DNA of 64,000 nt from Lagopus muta (taxonomy: Eukaryota > Chordata > Aves > Galliformes > Phasianidae). Shown here piece by piece: positions 35,901 to 48,112 of the stretch; the stretch's first letter is position 1; every line of letters begins with the position of its first letter. The notes beneath the pieces were generated by a model. The model was not told the DNA's origin. It searched no databases and was given only the letters and a program-made list of their open reading frames with translations. The stretch covers positions 41,068,603-41,132,602 of the forward strand of contig NC_064435.1 of the NCBI RefSeq assembly GCF_023343835.1, in the 5' to 3' direction. Both the position numbers and the translations under genes were made by a program.

Positions 35901-38900
35901 CTAGAAAGCAAAAAGACAGACTAATGCATCTTACTGAAAGCTGAATATTCAGAAAATAACAGAAAGCAAAGGCAAGAGGAATAAAGACAAAGAAATACAA
36001 AATAATTAAATTTATTATGATTATGTACTCCTTGATAGTATTGGATTAGTAACTGATATCCCACTGTTTTGGTTACGTTGGTTAGCTGATGAGTTTCTAT
36101 AAATTATACTACTTATTGACAGTACCATACAAAAGATTTTAACAGAATAATTTTATTTTAATTCACATTTACTCCATTTGCATTGCCAAAGCACTTTTAG
36201 CACAGCAGGGAGCTAAGGGAAGAAAATAATCTTTAGAGAAAACAAAAAGGGAACAGGGAAAGATAAAGGTGAGAATAACCAAACAAAAAAGAAGATGAAA
36301 AATAAAAATACATATTCTAGAAGTAAGTAGCACTCCAGAAAATTTCCAAGACTCCCATTGCTGAGAATTTTTAAGCAAGTAAACATTTCAGAGAGGAATG
36401 AAATCAAGAAATGGCCCTTTAAAGATTGGTTTACCAAAGCATTTATTAATTTCAGGCAGTGCAATTAGGTGACAGCACCTTTGCAGAAGACACCTCTCCA
36501 AAACGACTGTGGAAGAGTTCATTAACAGTTCATTCTTATTTGTTTCTAAGTATATCTTGAGAAAATCCAATCAAAAATAAACACAATTCAAACTTTTTTT
36601 TTCTTGTCAAGTAGGACATGCATGATAAAAAGCATCAGCATCTCCACTGGTCACTGATGCACAAGTGTCTGCACTCCAAAAAGAATATAAACCCAGCTCC
36701 TACACAACGCCTACTGCTAATATGAACCTGCAGCAAAAAGATGCTGCCAAACTTTCAAAAAGTACCATCTGCAGGCTGTTCTGCATCAGCCAGCTGTCAC
36801 TCACTCCAAGTAGAAGAATCGACTTCAATGTCAAATTGTCAAAAGTTCACTTGGTGTCCAAGTAAATGGCAGCCACTGAAGGATCCTAACCATTTCCTGT
36901 AATTTCAAGAAGCTACAGATAAACCAACAACTGGGTCAGAAAGAAACAAAAGGAAGCAGGATACCTTTCTACAAAAAAAAATAAAAATAAATTAAAAAAA
37001 AAGATTTTCTACTGTTATTAGCCACTACAAGCAGGAAGCCCAAAAAACTAATCTTGTCCTGCTACAGATAATATATGTGCTACCACGTTTCAGAGAAGAA
37101 TGCTGTCAGTTGTAGAAACAGGCCAAAATGCACAACCATTACTCACAACTCTGAAAATTCCTGAGAATGGCACTCATTCACATTCCCTCATTCCAATCCA
37201 GGCAGCTTTTCAATTTTGCTATGCTTTTCCAATTGATGCTTAACTGTAAGTTAAAGGTCCATGACCAGCTCCCCCAAGAGTCTCAAAAGCATTTTTCCAT
37301 GGTCAGAAAAATGTTTCCTTTCATTCAAAACAAATTTCTCCTCCCCTTTCCTTGTTGGTTCACCTTGCAAATCAAGTAAGAAAACATTGATAAGCAATTC
37401 CTTGCACAGCTCCAGAGACTGGTATATGAAGAACTTCATGCTGTGGGAAGTATTAGCAACTTTCCCTGTGCTCAGCCAAGCTGCACAGTCTCTACCTAAC
37501 TCAACCAATTCCAAAAACACCCATCTTCTACAAACACCAAAACTGGATGTGCAGCTCTTTTCATTGAGGTACCATCCTGGTTTGAGAGCTGGTGGCTTTT
37601 ACTATCCGCGGTCTCCACATACTGAAATTCTTTCTACTCTAAGCAAGACTGCAAGTCTCTAACATGGTTCAGAATATTACTTGCTTGCACTCTTTTACAT
37701 AGAAAGTCAGAAAGAAAGAAAAATAAACAATATAATTTGACTAGAATGTAAACTGCATCTCAGAGGTTTGTTCTGTTTTTAGTAAAATCCTTTAGCCTCC
37801 TACATAATAATCACTTCCTTCAAAGGTGCATTAAGAATCTGCTTTAGGTGAAACCAGAAATCAGCCAGACAGTTCTGGAAACTATAACAAATTTTCTTCT
37901 GAACAGATTTGAATACTGTGACTCCACAGAACCTAGTATCCAGGCATACCCGTGTTACATTTGTATTTTAAATTGGTCCTGTCTCAAACATATCCAAGTC
38001 TCAGGAGCTCCATACAATTACGCAGATATTCTAAACAGACTGCTGCATGCTACAGCTAATTGACTTCCAAAAGGAGCTTGAATTACACTGAATGTAACTC
38101 TGGAACTCATTATCTTCACTGAGGTCAAATTCTGATCTCAGTTCTTGTCTTGGATAAGTCAATAAGCCCTCCAGCACCAAAGGAGGCACAAGACAGTATA
38201 CTCGTGTTAGCAGTGAAAGATGTGCTAACTTAGAGCTACTGGAAGTAAACTCATTTAAAGTCCTGAACGGTGATCCTTTGTATCATATTAACTCATTAGC
38301 AAGCTTGCACAAAAGTTACATGTTAGGTGAAGATGTGTCCACTCATACCAGATAAGGCTGATACTCACATCAGGGATGATTACATCTCTTGCAGGCTTTC
38401 AGAACAGATGATATTTCATAGAAATTAAAAGGTCAGAAGGATTTGATTTTTTTTCCTATTATTATTTATAAACTTTATCCTATTAGAAGTAACTAACAAC
38501 TGCTTGTTCTTTAGCACCGATTCAAGAAGACTGCATAAATTGTAATACTAAAAGACTATCTGATAAATCTTTGCTACAGAACTAAAACTGCTAGGCACAT
38601 ACTTAAACCTTGGAAAGAAATTTACCCTGTTTACTGCATTGTCACTGTACATTTATGGGCAGTAATGATGGAAATACTGACTAAGTATATTTCTAACTCA
38701 GTAGAAAGTGTAAAAACACAACTGGCTTAAACAGTTGCAGAAACATGTACTAGACTGGAGGCTGGACTGAAAACACTAACATGCCAGAAAATGATGACTT
38801 CTAATGTGAATATACAGTATTTCAACTACAACTACAACCTTCAATGAATTTTACACCACCTTTCAACTAATTCCCTTACAATGTAGGGAGTAACCTTTTC

Positions 38901-38946
38901 CAGTTGGCATTTTGTAGTGCTTGCAACATTTTATTGTCACGCTTAC
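35901..38946 (-). other. UBE2V2: UBE2V2 intron 2
   Basis: A 3.0 kb intron with consensus ends. No repeat family, RNA gene or further exon was recognised. Confidence 0.9.
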
Positions 38947-39092
38947 CCTCGGTGGCCCAATAATCATGCCTGTCCACCTGGTGAGTGTCATATCTTCATC
39001 ATCTTCAAGGCCCCAGCTTACTGTACCATCACCTACTCCCTTCTGCCCTTCTTCAAGTTCTTCCAACAAGCGAAAATTACGAGGTACTTTAA
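38947..39092 (-). CDS. UBE2V2: UBE2V2 coding exon 2 (completes residue 6, residues 7-54)
   Basis: The exon opens after acceptor TTTTTTCTGTAG. Two bases complete a valine codon begun in exon 1, then the frame reads [40 protein letters not shown] and GMIIGPPR before GTAAGC. This is the N-terminal helix and first strands of the UEV domain. It is essentially identical to human UBE2V2 and UBE2V1, so it does not by itself separate the two; exons 3 and 4 do. The acceptor lies three bases nearer the lysine codon than the human protein would require, so one glycine present in human (STGVKV) is missing and the joint reads STVKV. Confidence 0.96.
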
Positions 39093-40134
39093 CTACAGAA
39101 AAAATGGAAGAATGTAGTTAATACTGGTCACATCAACAAAAAGATAAACAACTTCATTGCTTCTATATGGCATGCACTGGCAATGAGTGAACGTATTTTC
39201 AAAGCATAAGGAACATTTCCTGTCTGAATTTAGTTAGCACTCAAGTTATTCTGAAGCAAGTAAACACTTCTCCAGAAGCCATGTTAGCAAGACAAACTAT
39301 GTAAGAGAAAATAAGAGATTTCTGCTCTGTTTGCTTTGGCTTAATTCAGATTCTCCTATTTCTCTAGCACAGTACTGTTTAAAGCCAAAGCGTTTCAAAA
39401 TCAATTAATTGAAATCAGGTTCTACTCAAGTGCAATTCTAATTAAATCAATATTGCAAATTCTTCGCAAAAATAATTAAAGAGTGCAACACTTAACACAA
39501 TGACATTAAAATATGTAAACTGTAAAAGAAAGACTGAAACATTTTCAAATTATTTGATTTGATTAAAAAAATAATAATCAATGAAACAGATACTTAAACA
39601 GATACTAAAAAAACTACAAATCAAGTCCCATTTAACCCAGGGATTATTATTCCCAACTAACAGAGGAAAAAAAATAAGCAGCATAAAAACACTGATTAAG
39701 TTGCTGAAGAGAGTTAATGATGTATTCACAACAGAAAATAAAAATGTACTGTCTCTACAGAAAGCCAAGTAATATTCACTTAGCTGAACTATAATTACTG
39801 GATTTATGATGATATGTGGGGACAGACAGATATTGATAGATATTAAACAAGTGGAATTGCTTTATATCTCAAAGTAATATTATATTTCAGTATGACAGTA
39901 GGGAACAAGGAATGTTAATGCTTGCACATGCCCTCACAGTATACTTTCGTTTTCAAATGCACAGTGATGAGATTGCAATTATTACAACTTCAGTTTTCTT
40001 TCAGTAAGTACTATTAACTATATTTTTACCTACAGCTGATAGATTTCCTAAAAGCTACTTTAGCTATAGTGTTTCCAATGTTTTTTGTTTGTTTGTTTGT
40101 TTTCCCATCTGTTTCGTACCTGTTTTTCACTAGG

Positions 40135-41000
40135 GAACCTGTTTTGCAACCAAGAGGGACCTCAACAAACTCAAAAGGCAGCCCATGTGAACCTGATGAG
40201 GTTCAACACAGCAAAGTGCAAGGTTTTGCACTTCGGTTGGAGGAATCCCAGGCATCCATACAGACCAAAAGGAGAGATCTTTGAGAGCAGCCCTGCAGAG
40301 AAGGACCTGAGGGTCCTGACGGATGAAAAACTGAACATGAGCCAGCAATGTGCTCTTGTGGCTCAGAAGGCCAATGGCGTCCTGGGCTCCATCAGAAGAG
40401 GGATGGCCTGCAGGGACAAGGAGGTGATTGTCCCTCTCTACTCTGCCCTCATGAGGTCCCATCTGGAGTACTGTGTCCAGGTCTGAGGCCCCCAATACAG
40501 GAAAGATGAGGAGCTGTTGAAGAGGGTCCAGAGGAGGGTCACAAAGATGATCAGAGGGCTGGAGCACCTCCTCTACAAAGACAGGCTGAGGGAGCTGGGC
40601 TTTTCAACTTGGAGAAGAGAAGGCCATGAGGTGACTTCATTGCAACCTTCCAGTATTTAAAAGGGGATTATAAACAGGAGGAGAATCAACTTTTTACAAG
40701 GGTATACAGTCACAAGACAAGGGGAAATGGTTTTAAGTTGAAGAAAGGAAGGTTTAGATTGCATGTCAGGGGGAAGTTCTTTACTATGAGTGGTGAGGTG
40801 CTGGAACAGGCTGCCCAGAGAGGCTCTGGATGCCCCGTCCCTGGAGGTATTCAAGGCCAGGTTGGGCCCAGATGGATGGGGCCCAGAGCAGCCTGGCACC
40901 ACACCTGGAGGTTGGTGGGCCTGCCTGTGACAGGGGGATTGGGACTTGGAAGGGATCCCAAGGATCAAGAACTCAAGGCATTCTATGATTTCACTGGAAA
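40135..41000 (+). mobile_element. CR1 LINE, about 0.87 kb with intact 3' end
   Basis: The longest CR1 copy in the window. It carries the C-terminal part of the reverse-transcriptase ORF (fragments such as [19 protein letters not shown] and [18 protein letters not shown]) and the 3' UTR, ending GGCATTCTATGATTTC. A stop after the HLEYCVQV segment and a 5' truncation make it inactive. It lies antisense to UBE2V2 in intron 1. Confidence 0.95.
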
Positions 41001-42041
41001 AAATAAGGTCCATTATAGAACTAACATAAGAACTGAGTGTACACAAAGTTCTTAACAAGAATTATATACTATATAGCTTGAAAAAGATGAAGGTGAAAGA
41101 AAACTGGTTTTCATATGTTTGTCACTGAGATTCCAGGTTTGACACTACCCTACTCTGCATTGCCAATGGTCTGTCCAAAGAATTAAGGCCAAAATGTATA
41201 ATATGTTATTTAATTAATACCGACATGGAACAGCACAGACAAGCATATCCTTCAGCAACTATCTAAATAGCTTCCCTTGCATAAATATGGTTGCCTTTAA
41301 ATTGCGTTCAGAAAATGTTCTAAATATTTTTCATCAAAACAGGCCAGCAAGCATCTCCTAAAAGTTACACAAATACCCAATTTCTCCAAATTCTCAGGAA
41401 AAGGCAAAAGGTATAGAACAAGGACAGCGTAAGGAAATTAAGTCGCTCATGTACAGCCTCACCTTCCTTCTGTCTTTGATATTACTGCTTCTGTAAGCTA
41501 CATAATTAGCTATTTTAGGTTGTTAACTGAGCATAAAATTATACATTTTGGTTAGTTTCCTGAAGGCTTGACAAAATGATCCAGCTCACAATGATCTCAG
41601 TTAAGCAGCAGCAAACATTCAGATGTAGAACTACACTTCAATGGAGCTCAGCTACTCTGGAAACTTATTTTCCCAGGTAAGACTGCACATACAATTACCT
41701 GAAAGTACTAGCACTATAGGAATCAAGGAGCAGATAATTTCTCTGTTCTTCAGTAGAGATCCTTTCAAAAAGCTTCTCTGAAATTCATATGTTCATTCTT
41801 CTGGTCCCATCTTGACCTGACAAACTTACAGTAGATCGATGTTTTGCAGCATGTGACTTCCATGGCCAGGCTGGAAGAGTCTCTGAGTAACCTGATCTAT
41901 CCGCAGGTGTTGCTGTTCATTTGCATGAAAAGTTTTTGATGGGCACATGGAGCCTTATGAAGCAAAGCCTAGTGCCTCACACGTTCTTTTCCCAAATAAA
42001 ATTGTGTACTTGATTTATCTTACACTTCTCCAATCTTTATC

Positions 42042-42400
42042 ATAGAATGGCCTGGGTTGAAAAGGACCACAATGACCACCTCATTTCAACCCCCTGCTGT
42101 GTGCAGGGTCACCAACCACCAGACCAGGCTGCCCAGAGCCACATCCAGCCTGGCCTTGAATGCCTCCAGGGATGGGGCATCCACAACCTCCTTGGGCAGC
42201 CTGTTCCAGTGCGTCACCACCCTCTGGGTGAAAAACTTCCTCCTAACATCTAACCTAAACCTCCCCTGTCTCATTTTAAAACCATTCCCCCTTGTCCTAT
42301 CACCATCCACCCTCGTAAGCAGCCGTTCCCCTTTATCATTATGCTTCTTACAATCATTATCATATGCTTCTCCAGTGCCTTAAATCCATTTCTCAGAAGC
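42042..42400 (-). mobile_element. CR1 LINE 3' fragment
   Basis: The plus strand opens CATAGAATGGCCTGGGTTGA and contains the complete CR1 3' block (ACCAGACCAGGCTGCCCAGA, TCCAGGGATGGGGCATCCAC, CACCCTCTGGGTGAAAAACT) in reverse complement. It is little diverged, so it is probably one of the younger copies here. Confidence 0.93.
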
Positions 42401-43791
42401 CCCGCCCTGATCACAAAACTCCTGAGTTGCAGATTATCTCTGGAAGAAGAGCATATAATCAACCAAATGGGCCTTAATATTTTTTCTGCTCACCTGCTGT
42501 TGCCTTCCCATGCAGCTGAGCTCAGCTGCTCACTGCCAGTAGAGGTCCCCCCTCCCACTCTTGCACTGATTGGACTCCTCAATTAGCTGCACTGGCACAC
42601 TCATTTAGCAAAAAGCTATTCTTCCTGTAATAAAACCAAATCCACCCAGTTAATCAACTGAATTGACTCAGGAAGGAAAATAACAGGTGCCTTCCTTTGC
42701 AAAGCCATGGGTGCAGGGATAAGCAGACTGGCAAACTGAGCTTCACGTACAAGACCACAGGAAATGACAGATTTCTAGAAAATAAAGCCTTGGGACTGTC
42801 GTGTTTACTGCATCTTTTTTCACTCAGTCGTCTGTGCTCACTGGTTCTCCCTTCTACCCACAGGGAGTGACAGGCTCCCCGCACCAACCTCCTAGCACCA
42901 TCAGTGCTACAAGCAGAGAGCAAACACTGCCCTGCAGTTAAATAAGCGTCAAAATGTCTACTGGGAAAATGTACAAAAAAAACCATTACCACCTACTGAG
43001 ATTCCAACTCATTTAAAAACCACCTAGAAAAAGATGTTACAAGTTAATTGAAACTAGAGCAAAAATTTGCTTCCTTTCAGAATGTTATTCAGTTCTACAA
43101 CATCTGGGTTGGAGATACAAGAAATGATTTTTTACATGAAATATTGGGTTTGTTTTTAGTAAGAACACTTCTATATTTAAGGTACCTGATTCACATCCAC
43201 ACACAAATTTTATTCCTCTATTTCATTTTGTTCATAGGAAGTACAGAAAATCATTTTCTTATGCAATCCTGTATTTAAGAATCGGAAAACAACCCCTTGC
43301 CCATATTTCCAAAGAAATGCTCTGATTCATCAATTGATACTGGAGTGGCAGAGCTGGGCAGCAACCCAATCATGAATGTTTGATGGCTAGGGGCAGCACA
43401 GCTATTTGTATGTGAAAATACAGCTCGATTCATCACGATTACAAATAAAACAAAAGCAACCTTCCCCGCCTGCTTTTCAGTTCATCTTCAAAGCTTAACT
43501 CGCTGCAGATTTTACTGACAAGTACATCCTGACCCTCCAACACTGTACGCATGAACTGTCAAGCTGCATTTAACGAGTTTTCACAGAGCTGAAGGAAACA
43601 CTTCACTTAAAAACAAACAAAACACAAACACACACACACAATAACACTCATGGTCATACGTACCAATAGTTTAATCATGAAACTAGACTACAGTAGCTGA
43701 TGCCTATTGGAAATTTGTGGAACTAACAATGAAGTTAAATACCTTTGAACAATGAAAAAAGAACAAAACAGAACTAGTAAAGACAAAGATA

Positions 43792-44306
43792 GCCACAAAG
43801 TAATGCCTCCTATTTTATGATTTTGGCAATATAAAAGTAGAGGTTGAACCTTCCTGCCAATATCCCATTACATATTGTTGCTGTGTGACAGATGGCAGCA
43901 GAGGAGTAGTCTGACAGAGTGGAGTCTGACGGAAATGCGTACAGAGCACAAGTATGGAACTGAATTCCTCCATGAGGAAAAAATGGCACCCACTGACACT
44001 CGTCAACACTTGCTGAATGTTTGTGGAGACCAAACAGTGGATGTTGGCACAGTGATATGGTGGGTGGTGCATTTCAGCAGTGGTGACAACGATGTGAAAG
44101 ACAAGCCATGTTCCAGGCAGTCATGGAGATTTTTATGAGCGTGGCATGCAGGCTCTTATTTATCAAGAGTGAAAATGCACAGCTAATGCTGGTGACCACG
44201 ATGAAAAATAGTGTTTTGTAGCTGAGAATTTGCTTTGTCAAACAGTGTTATTGTGCACTTTGCATGTGTTGTAGTTTGCATGGAAATAGGAGAAATTACT
44301 TTTGGA
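43792..44306 (+). mobile_element. Internally deleted mariner (Galluhop-like) element
   Basis: About 515 bases bounded by imperfect inverted repeats: 5' CACAAAGTAATGCCTCCTAT, and at the 3' end GGAAATAGGAGAAATTACTT. A TA lies at 43790-43791, as expected for mariner target sites. Inside, the plus strand encodes an N-terminal transposase remnant (43875-44138) with the string YGTEFLHEEKMAPTDTRQHL, then NVCGDQTVDVGTV. This resembles the helix-turn-helix region of mariner transposases, where paired lines such as VHPDTVRRWV are expected. Full mariners are about 1.3 kb, so most of the catalytic region is gone. It is non-autonomous. Confidence 0.85.
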
Positions 44307-45931
44307 GAGACTTGCGTAAATATTAAGGAAAGTCTACTTCCATACATGAGTTACTTTTGTAATTGGTGGAACAGAACAAATTAAAACAAAAAACAAACAA
44401 AAAAAACACCTTGCATTTATGCTCTAACCAAAAGCTACACAATCTGGAAAAAAAAAAGAAGTCAGAAAAAAGGAATCCTCAGCACCCTTTAGCAGGACCA
44501 GTAACATTTACTGCTGCAATAAAAGAGGAAAGGCTGGAAAAACATGTTGCTGCTGCTGTATCAAGACACAATTTCACAGCTGCTAATGCCAGATCACCTA
44601 CTGGTATAGATTAATAAGCATTAAAAAAGACACAAAACTGCACTTCAGTCAAGTTTGACAGCACAGACTGGTTACGTTAAATCATATTTTTTAATAACTC
44701 ATGCTGACAGACTCCTTTCGTGGTCATATAAATCAGTTTAAATGTAAGTGGGCTGTGTTGATACAACCGTGTCCATAGAAACATATTTTTAATTGCTTTA
44801 AAAATGCATTTAAACTGCTTTAATTGAACATTTTGTTTTAAAACCGTGAAATATGAAATCCTTCAGCGCTTCCTGTGAAATTTCAATTATACTGCTTAAT
44901 TTCTTGGATACTTACAAGAATAAGTATGTTCTGGATGTCACTGAGCAGCTGTCTGTTATTTGTCTCTATCTGCAGCTGAAGGTAAATTATGCATCTCTAC
45001 TGTTTCACACCAAAGAGAAGTGATTTTAAAAAGTGAAGACAACACACTCTAGATTAAGGAACTAACTTAACAAAACAGAATGCACAAAACTGAAAAATAA
45101 ATCCCAGAATATGCAATTGCACCTGGGAGCGCAAACCCCCTGCACGTCTCTTGGGACCAGCCGCACAACAGACAGGAAGGTGACAATGTGCACTCCCCTC
45201 TTCTCCTTGGCCCCTACGGAGTGGAACCATGAGCTTAATTTTTCATAGCCTGGCACAGAGCCTTATGTGTGAGACTGTCTATTATACTGAAAATCAGTAA
45301 TTATACCTTAGCACAGCCAGGATTCTGTTCGGGATGTTATTCTATTCGATTGATGCAGCCACATCAGGAAAACTGCAGCATCAACAGTTTTGAATGTATG
45401 GGATATCTGCAGCCCACTGACTTCCAGCTAACAAAAACTACAGAACATGTAGAACTTAGTAATAAAAAAAAAAAAAAAATCCCAAACAAAAAAACCCACT
45501 CAAATTCCATTTAACAGCTTCGGGCCAGCAAAAAAATAGCTATCTGACATCCCAGGAGACAAGACAAGTGTCAGCTTTGCAAATCTTAACCTGTATTATA
45601 ATTTCCCCTGAGGCACAGAGAAAAAATAAAAAACTATGAAGAGAAACACAGAGAAAACAACAGGCACCTTTCATGTACCTTTCAACCTGAGTGATTCATA
45701 AGAAGTCTTACTCAGAAGGGAACACAGATGAAAGCTGAAATATCGTACTGACAAAAAGTTAAGCTAAAAAGAATTGCAACAACCAAACCCCTAGGCAGGC
45801 CCTGAAATGGGTGTTGTACAAATAAGAAGAGAGAGGAAAGAAGCCTGTGTGTATGTAAAGTGCTAACCTTCTACTCTGGCTGCAAAGCACAGCCTTGTGC
45901 AAATAAATTTTGTAGGACATACACTTATCTG

Positions 45932-45970
45932 AAAAAAAAAAAAACCACACACACACACACACACACACAT
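45932..45970. repeat. A tract plus (CA)n microsatellite
   Basis: Thirteen A (45932-45944) followed by a CA dinucleotide run to 45970. A simple, potentially polymorphic microsatellite in UBE2V2 intron 1. Confidence 0.95.
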
Positions 45971-47741
45971 TAAAAAAACCAACATGACCTATACTTTTGT
46001 TTGCCTGTTATCACATCACACTCTTGTGCTAAGTTAAATATTCAGTGAATAATAAAAAAAAAAAAGGTTGACTTGCTACTGGCATCTAATATCAAGAAGT
46101 ATTTCCAAGCGTAAGTTAATTACATTGTAATTATTATCAGAAGTCAATCACAGTAATCTTGCTCCAAAACCCAAAAGTATAAGATGCATATTGATTAAGG
46201 TAGGCATTGCTACCACTCTCAGTGGAACACAGCAATTCCATAATGAACTTTTTCTTTTTTTAATTAGGAATACAACTACACACGTAACAGAAGCTCTGAT
46301 TCCAACAGCCAGGTGATGAACATGATTATTGCTCAAAGCAAACATCCAAGCTCGATGAAAAGCAGTGTTTTGCTTTCCAGTAGCTATGAAAGCCTCCAAT
46401 TGCTGCTCTGGAACTCTGTCTGGGAACCAGCACAACCAACTCAAAATCCCATATACCAACACTGTACATAAAGAGGCATTTACCATATGCTATTTTTCTC
46501 TATTTTCCTTTAGCTTGTACATCTCCAACAACATTCATGCAACAGAACATTCTGCATTAACAGTTCTGAGTTTAAATGGTGAAATGAAAGCATTCAGCAA
46601 TGGACGATATAAACTGATCAGGATGGTACATAAGCTACTAAGTCATTCTTGCACGTATGGATGAAACATCCATACAATGCAAGTATATTTTCCACAACGA
46701 GGATCCAGCCATCACTGATTTTATCAAATAAAAGCAAACAGCTGCCTTTGTGTCAATAACAATGGCATGATAAAAGGAATGATTGAAGTCACATAGCATA
46801 AACAACAGCAACAACAAAAATCAACGGAAAACAGAGAGCTATTAAGCACTCTGTGCTTCCAAAATGAGTCACAGGCAACCCCTCAAAACAGCAGCAATCC
46901 TGACTGTTTCTTCTCCACCTTGCTGAAGTCTCAAGGATGCACTGTAACAGACCAATTTATCAGCATCTCATCACCATTGTCTGCAAGGGGCTAAGCTATA
47001 AATGACAGGCACTCCAATCTGCCAGCTCATCAAGACTAACACAGCTAAGATTACCTGTGGAAAGCATTTAGAAACACAGACTTAAAGAAACAAACAAGAA
47101 AGTTTGACTTTAGAAATCAAAACGAAGAGAAATGTAGCAGGTAAACTTGTACTGCTTTTGTATTACAAAGATGTACACTGACATGTATAGAGCAAATGGC
47201 CACCTATTTGATGTTGTTTAGGAATGCTTTTCCTAAGTTAGAGCCAGTCACATTACAATGTTAAACAATAGAAAAGGGCCATCTTACAAGCATCAGCAAC
47301 AGAAATTGCCCATACCCAGCACAACTGATACATGAACAATCCATTTTCTTAACAGGACAAATTAAAGTCATACAAAAATACAATGATGCATTCCACCCCA
47401 TAAGAACTCTGTAGCTGGTTAACTTCTTTTGCCTTTTATAATAATTAAAATCTGTAAAAACTTGAAAACATTTAGGCTGGGAAATTTCAAGGAGGAGGTA
47501 CAAAAGGAACTCACTGAAATTGCTCAGAGAAGCAAGCTCTAGTACTCATTTCATCAATTGTTTTGCTTTGTTTTTCCTCCTATGAAAACACTTCACTTAG
47601 CAAACATTTCCCAGAAGAAGCCAATAAACAAAGCAGAGAGAAAGCTATAAACCATCTCAAAACCTATGCTTTGGATAAAGCTATCTAAAGCAATATTTAC
47701 CTTAAGAATTACATTGGTAGTGCTTTTTATTTATTTATTTC

Positions 47742-48112
47742 AATGGAGAAGAGAAAGCTCGGAGGTGACTTGAGAGCAGCCTTTCAGTATCTAAAGAGGC
47801 ACGACAGGAAAGAAGGGGACAGACTCTTTAGCAGGGTCTGTAGTGGCAGAAATGGCTTCAAAGCTCAAAGAGGGAAGATTTGGGTTAGATACAAGGAAAA
47901 ACCTTTTACAGTGAGGGTGGTGAGGCACCAGCACAGGTTGCCCAGAGTTGTGGTGGATGCCCTATCCCTGGAGGCTTTCAAAGCAAGGCTGAACCAGGCC
48001 CTGGGCAACCTGAGGTAGCTGCAGATGTTTCTCTTCACTGCAGGGGAGTTGGACTAGATGGCCTTCAAAGGCCCCTTCCAACTCTAAGAATCCTATGATT
48101 CTATTCTATGAA
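47742..48112 (+). mobile_element. CR1 LINE 3' fragment
   Basis: Plus-strand CR1 3' region with phrases GGAGGTGACTTGAGAGCAGC, GATGCCCTATCCCTGGAGGC and GGGAGTTGGACTAGATGG, ending CCTATGATTCTATTCTATG, a well-preserved 3' terminal repeat. Confidence 0.95.

Noticed and set aside
40085-40567. Long frames on both strands (133 and 145 codons)
   Set aside because: The plus frame is CR1 ORF2 remnant and the minus frame is its shadow.
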